64,000 bases of DNA from positions 2,170,654-2,234,653 of the forward strand of contig CALYLW010000054.1 in NCBI GenBank assembly GCA_944989445.1. Reading direction: 5' to 3'. The position numbers and the translations under genes were made by a program. Numbering within the stretch: position 1 is the stretch's first letter; each line of letters starts with the position of its first letter. A model generated the notes under the pieces. The model worked only from the letters and a program-made list of their open reading frames with translations, searched no databases and had not been told where the DNA came from. This DNA is from Ampullaceana balthica (lineage: Eukaryota; Mollusca; Gastropoda; Lymnaeidae). This document shows positions 1 through 12,745 of the stretch, piece by piece.

Positions 1-275
1 TATCGACTTGTGTTACTCTATTCATAGTACTAGTAACAGAGACGAACAAGAGGCAGATATAGAGCTATCGACTTTGTGTTACTCTAATCATAGTACTAGT
101 AACAGAGACGAACAAGAGGTAGATATAGAGCTATCGACTTGTGTTACTCTAATCATAGTACTAGTAACAGAGACGAACAAGAGGCAGCTATAGGGCTATC
201 GACTTGTGTTACTCTATTCATAGTACTAGTAACAGAGACGAACAAGAGGCAGATATAGAGCTATCGACTTGTGTT
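1..275. repeat. 65-bp tandem repeat, ~4 copies, parent of the next array
   Basis: Four units of 65-66 bp start at about 2, 66, 132 and 197, with a fifth start at 262. Each unit is a 31-bp segment resembling the following minisatellite (it ends AGTACTAGTAACAGAG) plus a 34-bp segment found only here. The array therefore looks like the ancestral or edge form from which the 31-bp repeat was amplified. The left end is cut by the window boundary. Confidence 0.9.
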
Positions 276-3200
276 ACTTGATTTGTAGTGCTAGTAACAG
301 AGTGTTACTTGATTTGTAGTGCTAGTAACAGAGTGTTACTTGATTTGTAGTGCTAGTAACAGAGTGTTACTTGATTTGTAGTGCTAGTAACAGAGTGTTA
401 CTTGATTTGTAGTGCTAGTAACAGAGTGTTACTTGATTTGTAGTGCTAGTAACAGAGTGTTACTTGGTTTGTAGTGCTAGTAACAGAGTGTTACTTGATT
501 TGTAGTGCTAGTAACAGAGTGTTACTTGATTTGTAGTGCTAGTAACAGAGTGTTACTTGATTTGTAGTGCTAGTAACAGAGTGTTACTTGATTTGTAGTG
601 CTAGTAACAGAGTGTTACTTGATTTGTAGTGCTAGTAACAGAGTGTTACTTGATTTGTAGTGCTAGTAACAGAGTGTTACTTGATTTGTAGTGCTAGTAA
701 CAGAGTGTTACTTGATTTGTAGTGCTAGTAACAGAGTGTTACTTGATTTGTAGTGCTAGTAACAGAGTGTTACTTGATTTGTAGTGCTAGTAACAGAGTG
801 TTACTTGATTTGTAGTGCTAGTAACAGAGTGTTACTTGATTTGTAGTGCTAGTAACAGAGTGTTACTTGATTTGTAGTGCTAGTAACAGAGTGTTACTTG
901 ATTTGTAGTGCTAGTAACAGAGTGTTACTTGATTTGTAGTGCTAGTAACAGAGTGTTACTTGATTTGTAGTGCTAGTAACAGAGTGTTACTTGATATTTG
1001 TAGTGCTAGTAACAGAGTGTTACTTGATTTGTAGTGCTAGTAACAGAGTGTTACTTGATATTTGTAGTGCTAGTAACAGAGTGTTACTTGATTTGTAGTG
1101 CTAGTAACAGAGTGTTACTTGATATTTGTAGTGCTAGTAACAGAGTGTTACTTGATTTGTAGTGCTAGTAACAGAGTGTTACTTGATATTTGTAGTGCTA
1201 GTAACAGAGTGTTACTTGATTTGTAGTGCTAGTAACAGAGTGTTACTTGATATTTGTAGTGCTAGTAACAGAGTGTTACTTGATTTGTAGTGCTAGTAAC
1301 AGAGTGTTACTTGATATTTGTAGTGCTAGTAACAGAGTGTTACTTGATTTGTAGTGCTAGTAACAGAGTGTTACTTGATATTTGTAGTGCTAGTAACAGA
1401 GTGTTACTTGATTTGTAGTGCTAGTAACAGAGTGTTACTTGATATTTGTAGTGCTAGTAACAGAGTGTTACTTGATTTGTAGTGCTAGTAACAGAGTGTT
1501 ACTTGATATTTGTAGTGCTAGTAACAGAGTGTTACTTGATTTGTAGTGCTAGTAACAGAGTGTTACTTGATATTTGTAGTGCTAGTAACAGAGTGTTACT
1601 TGATATTTGTAGTGCTAGTAACAGAGTGTTACTTGATTTGTAGTGCTAGTAACAGAGTGTTACTTGATATTTGTAGTGCTAGTAACAGAGTGTTACTTGA
1701 TTTGTAGTGCTAGTAACAGAGTGTTACTTGATATTTGTAGTGCTAGTAACAGAGTGTTACTTGATTTGTAGTGCTAGTAACAGAGTGTTACTTGATATTT
1801 GTAGTGCTAGTAACAGAGTGTTACTTGATTTGTAGTGCTAGTAACAGAGTGTTACTTGATATTTGTAGTGCTAGTAACAGAGTGTTACTTGATTTGTAGT
1901 GCTAGTAACAGAGTGTTACTTGATATTTGTAGTGCTAGTAACAGAGTGTTACTTGATTTGTAGTGCTAGTAACAGAGTGTTACTTGATATTTGTAGTGCT
2001 AGTAACAGAGTGTTACTTGATTTGTAGTGCTAGTAACAGAGTGTTACTTGATATTTGTAGTGCTAGTAACAGAGTGTTACTTGATTTGTAGTGCTAGTAA
2101 CAGAGTGTTACTTGATATTTGTAGTGCTAGTAACAGAGTGTTACTTGATTTGTAGTGCTAGTAACAGAGTGTTACTTGATATTTGTAGTGCTAGTAACAG
2201 AGTGTTACTTGATTTGTAGTGCTAGTAACAGAGTGTTACTTGATATTTGTAGTGCTAGTAACAGAGTGTTACTTGATATTTGTAGTGCTAGTAACAGAGT
2301 GTTACTTGATTTGTAGTGCTAGTAACAGAGTGTTACTTGATATTTGTAGTGCTAGTAACAGAGTGTTACTTGATTTGTAGTGCTAGTAACAGAGTGTTAC
2401 TTGATATTTGTAGTGCTAGTAACAGAGTGTTACTTGATTTGTAGTGCTAGTAACAGAGTGTTACTTGATATTTGTAGTGCTAGTAACAGAGTGTTACTTG
2501 ATATTTGTAGTGCTAGTAACAGAGTGTTACTTGATTTGTAGTGCTAGTAACAGAGTGTTACTTGATATTTGTAGTGCTAGTAACAGAGTGTTACTTGATA
2601 TTTGTAGTGCTAGTAACAGAGTGTTACTTGATATTTGTAGTGCTAGTAACAGAGTGTTACTTGATATTTGTAGTGCTAGTAACAGAGTGTTACTTGATTT
2701 GTAGTGCTAGTAACAGAGTGTTACTTGATATTTGTAGTGCTAGTAACAGAGTGTTACTTGATATTTGTAGTGCTAGTAACAGAGTGTTACTTGATATTTG
2801 TAGTGCTAGTAACAGAGTGTTACTTGATATTTGTAGTGCTAGTAACAGAGTGTTACTTGATTTGTAGTGCTAGTAACAGAGTGTTACTTGATATTTGTAG
2901 TGCTAGTAACAGAGTGTTACTTGATTTGTAGTGCTAGTAACAGAGTGTTACTTGATATTTGTAGTGCTAGTAACAGAGTGTTACTTGATTTGTAGTGCTA
3001 GTAACAGAGTGTTACTTGATATTTGTAGTGCTAGTAACAGAGTGTTACTTGATATTTGTAGTGCTAGTAACAGAGTGTTACTTGATTTGTAGTGCTAGTA
3101 ACAGAGTGTTACTTGATATTTGTAGTGCTAGTAACAGAGTGTTACTTGATTTGTAGTGCTAGTAACAGAGTGTTACTTGATATTTGTAGTGCTAGTAACA

Positions 3201-4640
3201 GAGTGTTACTTGATTTGTAGTGCTAGTAACAGAGTGTTACTTGATATTTGTAGTGCTAGTAACAGAGTGTTACTTGATATTTGTAGTGCTAGTAACAGAG
3301 TGTTACTTGATTTGTAGTGCTAGTAACAGAGTGTTACTTGATTTGTAGTGCTAGTAACAGAGTGTTACTTGATATTTGTAGTGCTAGTAACAGAGTGTTA
3401 CTTGATTTGTAGTGCTAGTAACAGAGTGTTACTTGATATTTGTAGTGCTAGTAACAGAGTGTTACTTGATTTGTAGTGCTAGTAACAGAGTGTTACTTGA
3501 TATTTGTAGTGCTAGTAACAGAGTGTTACTTGATTTGTAGTGCTAGTAACAGAGTGTTACTTGATATTTGTAGTGCTAGTAACAGAGTGTTACTTGATAT
3601 TTGTAGTGCTAGTAACAGAGTGTTACTTGATTTGTAGTGCTAGTAACAGAGTGTTACTTGATATTTGTAGTGCTAGTAACAGAGTGTTACTTGATTTGTA
3701 GTGCTAGTAACAGAGTGTTACTTGATATTTGTAGTGCTAGTAACAGAGTGTTACTTGATTTGTAGTGCTAGTAACAGAGTGTTACTTGATATTTGTAGTG
3801 CTAGTAACAGAGTGTTACTTGATATTTGTAGTGCTAGTAACAGAGTGTTACTTGATTTGTAGTGCTAGTAACAGAGTGTTACTTGATATTTGTAGTGCTA
3901 GTAACAGAGTGTTACTTGATTTGTAGTGCTAGTAACAGAGTGTTACTTGATATTTGTAGTGCTAGTAACAGAGTGTTACTTGATTTGTAGTGCTAGTAAC
4001 AGAGTGTTACTTGATATTTGTAGTGCTAGTAACAGAGTGTTACTTGATTTGTAGTGCTAGTAACAGAGTGTTACTTGATATTTGTAGTGCTAGTAACAGA
4101 GTGTTACTTGATATTTGTAGTGCTAGTAACAGAGTGTTACTTGATTTGTAGTGCTAGTAACAGAGTGTTACTTGATATTTGTAGTGCTAGTAACAGAGTG
4201 TTACTTGATTTGTAGTGCTAGTAACAGAGTGTTACTTGATATTTGTAGTGCTAGTAACAGAGTGTTACTTGATTTGTAGTGCTAGTAACAGAGTGTTACT
4301 TGATATTTGTAGTGCTAGTAACAGAGTGTTACTTGATATTTGTAGTGCTAGTAACAGAGTGTTACTTGATATTTGTAGTGCTAGTAACAGAGTGTTACTT
4401 GATATTTGTAGTGCTAGTAACAGAGTGTTACTTGATTTGTAGTGCTAGTAACAGAGTGTTACTTGATTTGTAGTGCTAGTAACAGAGTGTTACTTGATTT
4501 GTAGTGCTAGTAACAGAGTGTTACTTGATTTGTAGTGCTAGTAACAGAGTGTTACTTGATATTTGTAGTGCTAGTAACAGAGTGTTACTTGATTTGTAGT
4601 GCTAGTAACAGAGTGTTACTTGATTTGTAGTACTAGTTGG
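276..4640. repeat. 31/33-bp minisatellite with alternating higher-order structure
   Basis: About 137 units contain TGTTACTTGATTTGTAGTG followed by CTAGTAACAGAG. Units are 31 bp, or 33 bp when GATTTG becomes GATATTTG. From 276 to about 980 nearly all are 31-mers. From about 990 to 4440 the two forms mostly alternate as 64-bp dimers, broken by runs of 33-mers (for example 2550-2690 and 4290-4430). The last ~200 bp returns mostly to 31-mers. Across each unit junction lies a perfect inverted repeat, AGTAACA-GAG-TGTTACT. Open frames here are artefacts of the repeat. Confidence 0.97.
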
Positions 4641-4644
4641 TAAC

Positions 4645-5166
4645 AGAGAAGAACGGTTTTCTACTCAATGGCTGTACAAAATAATTCCAAATTTCCTTAC
4701 CCAGCCACACCCCCCCCCCAACCACCACCACCGCCCGAGTCACTGACTCCATGTCTCAGGTCGAGTTCTATTGTGAAGAGTCGCGTGAGGTGAACGTCCA
4801 CCGACATGCAATAACCGTGAAGTGTGAAGTGAAACATCACTAATCTCATTGACAGGTCAGAGCGCCGTGGATGTGATTCCCCCCCCCCTCGGGCCCTGAT
4901 CCCGTTTACAAGCGCGGGGGGTGGGGGAGGGTCTGTAGTATAAGTCGTGGTACGGCCAGGTAAGGGTATGTAGAATAAATCGTGGTACAGCCAGGTTAGG
5001 CTGGGATATAACCGAGGGACATTAGGGAAAGTTTGATATTTTTTTCTTTAATCGGCCACACTCTCAATGGGAAGTAACTCCATATCAAAACTAATGACCT
5101 ATATTATGGATCTAAGTAGTTCCCTCCGGAGTGCAGTTCGACTTTTCAGGCTTAAATGGGAAGAAC
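4645..5166. other. Unique spacer, no gene seen
   Basis: Low-complexity C and G runs occur near 4711, 4880 and 4915-4932. A short 35-bp segment is duplicated at about 4940-5000 (it contains CGTGGTAC and GCCAGGT). No coding frame, RNA gene or transposon terminus is visible. Confidence 0.6.
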
Positions 5167-6742
5167 TCGGAGTCGTAAAGGTGAGTACTTGGAGTTGTAA
5201 AGGTGAGTACTTGGAGTCGTAAAGGTGAGTACTTGGAGTTGTAAAGGTGAGTACTTGGAGTTGTAAAGGTGAGTACCTGGAGTTGTACAGGTGAGTACTT
5301 GGAGTCGTAAAGGTGAGTACTTGGAGTTGTAAAGGTGAGTACTTGGAGTTGTACAGGTGAGTACTTGGAGTCGTAAAGGTGAGTACTTGGAGTTGTAAAG
5401 GTGAGTACTTGGAGTTGTAAAGGTGAGTACTTGGAGTTGTAAAGGTGAGTACTTGGAGTTGTAAAGGTGAGTACTTGGAGTTGTAAAGGTGAGTACTTGG
5501 AGTTGTAAAGGTGAGTACTTGGAGTTGTAAAGGTGAGTACTTGGAGTCGTAAAGGTGAGTACTTGGCGTTGTAAAGGTGAGTACTTATAGTTGTAAAGGT
5601 GAGTACTTATAGTTGTAAAGGTGAGTATTTGGAGTTGTAAAGGTGAGTACTTATAGTTGTAAAGGTGAGTACTTATAGTTGTAAAGGTGAGTACTTGGAG
5701 TCGTAAAGGTGAGTACTTATAGTTGTAAAGGTGAGTACTTGGAGTTGTAAAGGTGAGTACTTGGAGTTGTACAGGTGAGTACTTTGAGTCGTAAAGGTGA
5801 GTACTTGGAGTCGTAAAGGTGAGTACTTATAGTTGTAAAGATGAGTACTTATAGTTGTAAAGGTGAGTACTTGGAGTTGTAAAGGTGAGTACTTATAGTT
5901 GTAAAGGTGAGTACTTATAGTTGTAAAGGTGAGTACTTATAGTTGTAAAGGTGAGTACTTGGAGTCGTAAAGGTGAGTACTTGGAGTCGTAAAGGTGAGT
6001 ACTTGGAGTCGTAAAGGTGAGTACTTGGAGTCGTAAAGGTGAGTACTTGGAGTCGTAAAGGTGAGTACTTGGAGTTGTACAGGTGAGTACTTGGAGTTGT
6101 AAAGGTGAAAACTTATAGTTGTAAAGGTGAGTACTTATAGTTGTAAAGGTAAGTACTTGGAGTTGTACAGGTGAGTACTTGGAGTTGTAAAGGTGAGTAC
6201 TTGGAATTGTAAAGGTGAGTACTTGGAGTTGTATAGGTGAGTACTTGGAGTTGTAAAGGTGAGTACTTGGAGTTGTAAAGGTGAGTACTTGGAGTTGTAA
6301 AGGTGAGTACTTGGAGTTGTAAAGGTGAGTACTTGGAGTTGTAAAGGTGAGTACCTGGAGTTGTACAGGTGAGTACTTGGAGTCGTAAAGGTGAGTACTT
6401 GGAGTCGTAAAGGTGAGTACTTGGAGTTGTAAAGGTGAGTACTTGGAGTTGTAAAGGTGAGTACTTGGAGTCGTAAAGGTGAGTACTTGGAGTTGTAGAG
6501 GTGAGTACTTGGAGTTGTAGAGGTGAGTACTTGGAGTTGTAAAGGTGAGTACTTATAGTTGTAAAGGTGAGTACTTATAGTTGTAAAGGTGAGTACTTAT
6601 AGTTGTAAAGGTGAGTACTTGGAGTTGTAAAGGTGAGTACTTGGAGTTGTAAAGGTGAGTACTTGGAGTCGTAAAGGTGAGTACTTGGAGTTGTAAAGGT
6701 GAGTACTTGGAGTTGTACAGGTGAGTACTTGGAGTCGTAGAC
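5167..6742 (+). repeat. 22-bp minisatellite carrying consensus 5' splice sites
   Basis: About 71 units of exactly 22 bp contain GTAAAGGTGAGTACTTGG. Variants replace TTGGAG by TTATAG, TTGTAAAG by TCGTAAAG, or TAAAG by TACAG. On the plus strand every typical unit includes AAAG|GTGAGTA, which fits the metazoan 5' splice-site consensus (MAG|GTRAGT) and could pair with the U1 snRNA 5' end over about nine positions. Whether the region is transcribed cannot be seen. Confidence 0.96.
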
Positions 6743-8530
6743 AATTCCATTAACAAACGGGAAAATTGATATATTTGATTTCAGGCGTAGTCGACAATAT
6801 CTCTTTTCACCGGAGCAAGCATCATCTCCAGAACAACAGATGCCGAATCAGTGTTTAATTTATTTATTAATTTTTTGTTGAACAATCACTGATCACTTGC
6901 AAGTCATTCTTTTAAGACTCGGTTGGTATCAATCAAAGTGAGCAGCTAGGCAAAGATTTCAAACACAACCATATGAGCCATCGGTACAGAACTATGTGAC
7001 TTGAGGCCACGACCAGCACAGACGGCCCAAGACACGTTCTCAATAGCAGGTTTCTCCATAATCAGACATTCGGGGGCCGGCAGACGTGTGAGGGGTGGGG
7101 GGCGGTGGGGTGGATGTCAGGGGTAAGCCAGGCCGGACAGGCTGTCAATTAGAATCAATCATTCACTGGCTTACTTACACCCAGTAGACCGGCCACTGTT
7201 TACATTCTCTGTGGGTGTAGGTCAGGGGTCATTCGATTGGCAGCTGGGGTCGGGGGGAAGGGGGTCTATTGGGAGCATGAGAGTGTATGTCAAATACGAG
7301 GGAACCGGGGGGGGGCGTCCTGTGTACTTTTGGCTGGGGGCGCGGGTGTGTCAGCATGGGGTAATGGGGGTCTGTGGTTAGTTCATAATCGCGGTGGGGG
7401 GGGTGTCTTTGCATGCAAAGGGGGAGGGGATATGTCTACTGACTCCATTGGGGCGCAGGTCTTTTGTCTTCATAAGGGAAGGGTTCTGTCTGTTGTATGT
7501 CTAAGCCATATTGGTTAGTATGCTGTCTTCATGGGGCCATTCTGTTATTGTATGTATCAAGACTTTAAAGCACAGAATAAAAAATATTTAATAAATTTAA
7601 TACAAATGAATCTAAGTCTAAGCGAAACTTTTGAAACTGATTTGACAACAAAGCCAAAAACGAAAATCGTAGTTTTTCACCGCACCCCCCCCCCTTTTTT
7701 TTGTTTTTTACATCATTCACCTACAGCCCGTACATTTAAAATGAGATGGAGACTTGAAAAAAAGAAGAAGAAAAACACCGCTACTTTAAAAATAATAAAG
7801 GTATTAAAACGGCCGGTAAACGAAAGCCCCGGAATTATTGGGTTAGGGGATAAAAAGAGGGCGGGCGGGGTGTGGCGGTCGCGGGTTACAGATGATAGAA
7901 CCGAGTGGTTTGGTCAGGAGCTGTCAGAACAAATCCATCACGGCATTCAATAGTCGACAAGGCCATTATTCAAGGAATACAAAATTAACAGCGGTCGACC
8001 TAGAGGTCTTATCGCTCGGGGTAACTCTGCCACGAGCTTATGTATTGAACTGTGTTGCGAGAAAGTGAATTAAAGCGGAATGCGCTCAGAGGTGCAAACC
8101 GAAAAGAAAGATGCATGACGTCATTTGTCTTGCACCCAGTTTTTTTTTGTTTTCTTTTTTTGCTATCGGGGATTCCCAAAGACTATACAATATACGGTGC
8201 GAAGAAAAAACAACAACAAAAAAACAACTCAAATAAGCTTGAAGACATACAAAGCACGAGGGTCTTAGTTGAGCGAAGACTATAAATCTACTTCAAGAGT
8301 CCATCGTCGAATGAGCATTTGTCTATTACGGAAGATTGTTGCGTCCTACGCTTATCCACGGTTTACGACTGGTCTTGCATTTGTTTTAGAGTTTTAAATG
8401 TTGATAGTTTGTTGGTTTTTCTGGTTGTATGAGGCAGGCCATTCCACCCACCGAATTCAAGATGGGAAGAAGGAGGATAAGATGGCCACCCGTCTTCTAG
8501 CGTTCTGACACAATTGCCAGAAAAACTTAA
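6743..8530. other. Unique spacer with a G-quadruplex-prone G-rich block
   Basis: No recognisable gene. The plus strand is strongly G-rich from about 7080 to 7430. At 7246-7273 runs GGGG, GGGGGG, GGGGG and GGG are separated by 2, 2 and 6 bases, which fits the usual G-quadruplex pattern. A 140-codon open frame at 7531-7953 has skewed, lysine-rich composition and no recognisable domain. The CRE palindrome TGACGTCA occurs at 8116. Confidence 0.55.
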
Positions 8531-8538
8531 CGTGCTAT

Positions 8539-8723
8539 CAGGACCGGCCTAATGGAATTGGAGGCCCTAGGCCCGCCTAGGCGAGGTGAATTTGGTGGCC
8601 CTAAATGTAATATAAAAATAAATTAAATATGGAAAGGTTCTTGAGCGAGGCCCCCACTAATGATAAGACTAATTGGAGGCCCTAGGCGGCTGCCTAGTTT
8701 GCCTATACCTAAAGCCGGCCCTG
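8539..8723. mobile_element. hAT-type MITE, 185 bp
   Basis: The ends are CAGGACCGGCCT and AGCCGGCCCTG, imperfect terminal inverted repeats of the CAGGGCCGG type that is common in non-autonomous hAT elements. Flanks GTGCTATC (8532-8539, overlapping the first base) and GTGCAATC (8724-8731) match at 7 of 8 positions, as expected for an 8-bp hAT target duplication. Inside, GGAGGCCCTAGGC recurs near both ends as a subterminal repeat. There is no coding capacity, so mobility would need a transposase supplied elsewhere. Confidence 0.82.
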
Positions 8724-8731
8724 GTGCAATC

Positions 8732-9129
<398 letters not shown>

Positions 9130-9134
9130 TAACC

Positions 9135-9236
9135 AGAAAAAACGACAAGTGTCACATCGACAAGGTGACAAAACGACAAGTGACAAAACGGCATGGTGAC
9201 AAAACAACATGGTGACAAAACGACAAGGTGACAAAA
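9135..9236. repeat. ~17-bp GACAAAACGACAAGGT minisatellite
   Basis: Five to six imperfect units built around GACAAAACGACAAGGT, directly after the TA tract. Confidence 0.8.
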
Positions 9237-9592
9237 AAGTTCAAAATGGGACGGAAAAAAGACAATGATTTTGACTGAAGAGTGTTTTTTTTAGTTTTGG
9301 CCGCTAGGCTATTGAGTCTGACACCCTTAGTCTATGTTCAAAGTGACCTAGTCACGGGGACCTCATTGGGGGTTCTAAGTGATCTACGTTGTTTCTATGA
9401 GACCTTGTCGTTTTGTCATAGAACCATATATATATTTATATTTAATGTACTCGAAGCGAAGCGACCTTCCACATTTTCTAAATATTAATTAAAATGCTAA
9501 ATTGGGTTCAACAGATGTCTTGAACTTCCGTCTATCTTGTCCTGGTTACGATCTAGATATGACGAGATATTTGGCAGCGAGAGACTTCTACT

Positions 9593-10024
9593 TTGTGACA
9601 TATTGCTACCACGTACGAGTGCTTGTGACACTTTGCTACCACGTACGAGTGCATGTGACACTTTGCTTCCACGTACGAGTGCATGTGACACATTGTCACC
9701 ACGTACGAGTGCATGTTACACATTGTCACCACGTACGAGTGCATGTGACACATTGTCACCACGTACGCGTGCATGTGACACATTGTCACCACGTACGAGT
9801 GCATGTGACACATTGTCACCACGTACGAGTGCATGTGACACATTGTCACCACGTACGAGTGCATGTGACACATTGTCACCACGTACGAGTGCATGTGACA
9901 CATTGTCACCACGTACGAGTGCATGTGACACATTGTCACCACGTACGAGTGCATGTGACACATTGTTACCACGTACGAGTGCATGTGACACATTGTCACC
10001 ACGTACGAGTGCATGTGACACATT
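9593..10024. repeat. 30-bp minisatellite with a GTGACA/TGTCAC hairpin
   Basis: About 14.5 units of exactly 30 bp contain CCACGTACGAGTGCATGTG then ACACATTGTCA. Each unit carries GTGACA-CAT-TGTCAC, a perfect 6-bp inverted repeat. The first three units have diverged most (GCTACC for GTCACC, GCTTGTG for GCATGTG). Because 30 is a multiple of 3 and the unit lacks stops in several frames, open frames of 107-174 codons exist on both strands. They have no independent support as genes. Confidence 0.96.
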
Positions 10025-10129
10025 AAAGGTTGGACTCAATGTTTATTTATAGTTTGCTATCAGTATCAGTCGCTGTAAGTTACTTTTAGTTAAGTGTAAA
10101 ACTGGGTTTTATTCAAGGTGAAGTTTTCT

Positions 10130-11875
10130 TACATACATCCATTGTGACAGTAAGTGTCGGACACACGAGGAGCGCTGTCTTACATACATCCATTGTGACA
10201 GTAAGTGTCGGACACACGAGGAGCGCTGTCTTACATACATCCATTGTGACAGCAAGTGTCGAACACACGAGGAGCGCTGTCTTACATAAAGCCATTGTGA
10301 CAGTAAGTGTCGGACACACGAGGAGCGCTGTCTTACATACATCCATTGTGACAGTAAGTGTCGGACACACGAGGAGCGCTGTCTTACATACATCCATTGT
10401 GACAGTAAGTGTCGGACACACGAGGAGCGCTGTCTTACATACATCCATTGTGACAGCAAGTGTCGAACACACGAGGAGCGCTGTCTTACATAAAGCCATT
10501 GTGACAGTAAGTGTCGGACACACGAGGAGCGCTGTCTTACATACATCCATTGTGACAGTAAGTGTCGGACACACGAGGAGCGCTGTCTTACATACATCCA
10601 TTGTGACAGTAAGTGTCGGACACACGAGGAGCGCTGTCTTACATACATCCATTGTGACAGTAAGTGTCGGACACACGAGGAGCGCTGTCTTACATACATC
10701 CATTGTGACAGCAAGTGTCGAACACACGAGGAGCGCTGTCTTACATAAAGCCATTGTGACAGTAAGTGTCGGACACACGAGGAGCGCTGTCTTACATACA
10801 TCCATTGTGACAGTAAGTGTCGGACACACGAGGAGCGCTGTCTTACATACATCCATTGTGACAGCAAGTGTCGAACACACGAGGAGCGCTGTCTTACATA
10901 AAGCCATTGTGACAGCAAGTGTCGGACACACGAGGAGCGCTGTCTTACATAAATGCAATTGTTACAGCAAGTGTCGGACACACAAGGAGCGCTGTATTAC
11001 ATAAAGCCATTGTGACAGTAAGTGTCGGACACACGAGGAGCGCTGTCTTACATACATCCATTGTGACAGTAAGTGTCGGACACACGAGGAGCGCTGTCTT
11101 ACATACATCCATTGTGACAGCAAGTGTCGAACACACGAGGAGCGCTGTCTTACATAAAGCCATTGTGACAGTAAGTGTCGGACACACGAGGAGCGCTGTC
11201 TTACATACATCCATTGTGACAGTAAGTGTCGGACACACGAGGAGCGCTGTCTTACATACATCCATTGTGACAGTAAGTGTCGGACACACGAGGAGCGCTG
11301 TCTTACATACATCCATTGTGACAGCAAGTGTCGAACACACGAGGAGCGCTGTCTTACATAAAGCCATTGTGACAGCAAGTGTCGGACACACGAGGAGCGC
11401 TGTCTTACATAAATGCAATTGTTACAGCAAGTGTCGGACACACAAGGAGCGCTGTCTTACATAAAGCCATTGTGACAGTAAGTGTCGGACACACGAGGAG
11501 CGCTGTCTTACATACAGCCATTGTGACAGCAAGTGTCGGACACACGAGGAGCGCTGTCTTACATAAAAGCCCTTGTGACAGTATGTTTCGGACACACGAG
11601 GAGCGCTGTCTTACATAAAAGCCCTTGTGACAGCAAGTGTCGGACACACGAGGAGCGCTGTCTTACATAAAAGCCCTTGTGACAGTATGTTTCGGACACA
11701 CGAGGAGCTCTGTCTTACATAAAAGCCATTGTGACAGCAAGTGTCGGACACACGAGGAGCGCTGTCTTACATAAAAGCCCTTGTGACAGTATGTTTCGGA
11801 CACACGAGGAGCGCTGTCTTACATAAAAGCCATTGTGACAGTATGTGTCGGGCACATGAGGATTACTGTCTTACT
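10130..11875. repeat. 51-bp minisatellite with higher-order blocks
   Basis: About 34 units of 51 bp (17 codons) contain GACAGTAAGTGTCGGACAC and GAGGAGCGCTGTCTTACATA. Two main unit types occur: a majority type reading TCGGACAC and a type reading TCGAACAC followed by AAAGCC in place of ACATCC. The second type appears after runs of 2, 3, 4 and 2 majority units. A block of nine units is duplicated (a marker unit with ATAAATGCAATTG sits at about 10950 and 11410). Each majority unit contains GTGTC-G-GACAC. Frames of 280-290 codons on both strands are repeat artefacts. Confidence 0.96.
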
Positions 11876-12489
11876 GCCGAAAACACGAAAGCCTCTTGTC
11901 TTTGTTACGGTACAGCTGTGTCCGATGTCGGACCGGGTAGTGCAGCCAAGGATCGCGCACAGATTTTTTGGGCCAAAAGCAAAATGTCACAGGCGTCACG
12001 TGACGGCCTGAGTGACAGGTCAGTGTGCACACGCTAATTCGCAGCAGTTGTGAGCGCTGACAAATGCGATAAGACGAGGGCGGGGAGAGGGGGGGAAGGG
12101 GATCATGCCGCTTTTGAAAGATCCTGGCCGACCGACACGGCCTTGTTGTTGGAATGTGGTCGTGTGGAGGAGACCTCGCGGCTCCATTGTGGAGGAATGG
12201 CATTGTTGGGTCGTGAGTCGTCAGCTCGGTTGGGCAAGGCAATCTTTAGGTTAGTGCGGTAGTTGGGTGAGTGGACGGGCCGGACCACACGGGGACTCTG
12301 AGTGCTGGATCAACTAATACAATGTAGACCATTGGTCGATGTCCATGTTTGTCAGAGGTGAGATAAACAACATGCTGGGGGGGGGGTAGGACAAACGCAA
12401 ATGGAGGGGGTAGAGGTGGGATAAACGCAATGGGGAAACGTCATGGATGGGAGAAGGGGGGTGGAAGATAAGTCAAATCCCATGGGGCA
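11876..12489. other. Unique spacer, nothing identified
   Basis: GC-richer sequence. It contains the palindrome TCACGTGA near 11997 and a poly-G run at about 12379. No frame shows recognisable protein similarity. Confidence 0.5.
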
Positions 12490-12745
12490 GAAATAGGGAA
12501 AATGCCACGAGGAAAGATGGGGCAAACTCAATGGGAAAAGATGGGGGCAAGACCCACGGGGAAAAGATGTGGGCAAGACCCACGGGGAAAAGATGGGGAC
12601 ACGACCCATGGGGAAAAGATGGGGACACGACCCATGGGGAAAAGATGGGGACACGACCCATGGGGAAAAGATAGGACCAGCTCAATGGGAAGAGATGGCA
12701 GAAAACCAATTGAGAAAAGATGGGGACACACCCATGGGGATGACG
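12490..12745. repeat. 26-bp minisatellite (AAGATGGGGACACGACCC)
   Basis: About nine units of 26 bp are built around AAGATGGGGACACGACCC and ATGGGGAA. The central three are nearly identical and the edges are diverged. Confidence 0.92.

Noticed and set aside
276..4640. CRISPR-like regular repeats
   Set aside because: No unique spacers between repeats, no cas genes, and the DNA is plainly eukaryotic in character.
7531..7953. 140-codon open frame
   Set aside because: Lysine-rich stretch from A-rich DNA, no recognisable domain, no splice or start context to support a gene.
10109..11647. Overlapping open frames of 80-290 codons on both strands
   Set aside because: They are generated by a 51-bp (17-codon) repeat lacking stops in several frames. 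Similar frames exist on both strands, several begin with GTG or TTG, and no unique domain is present.
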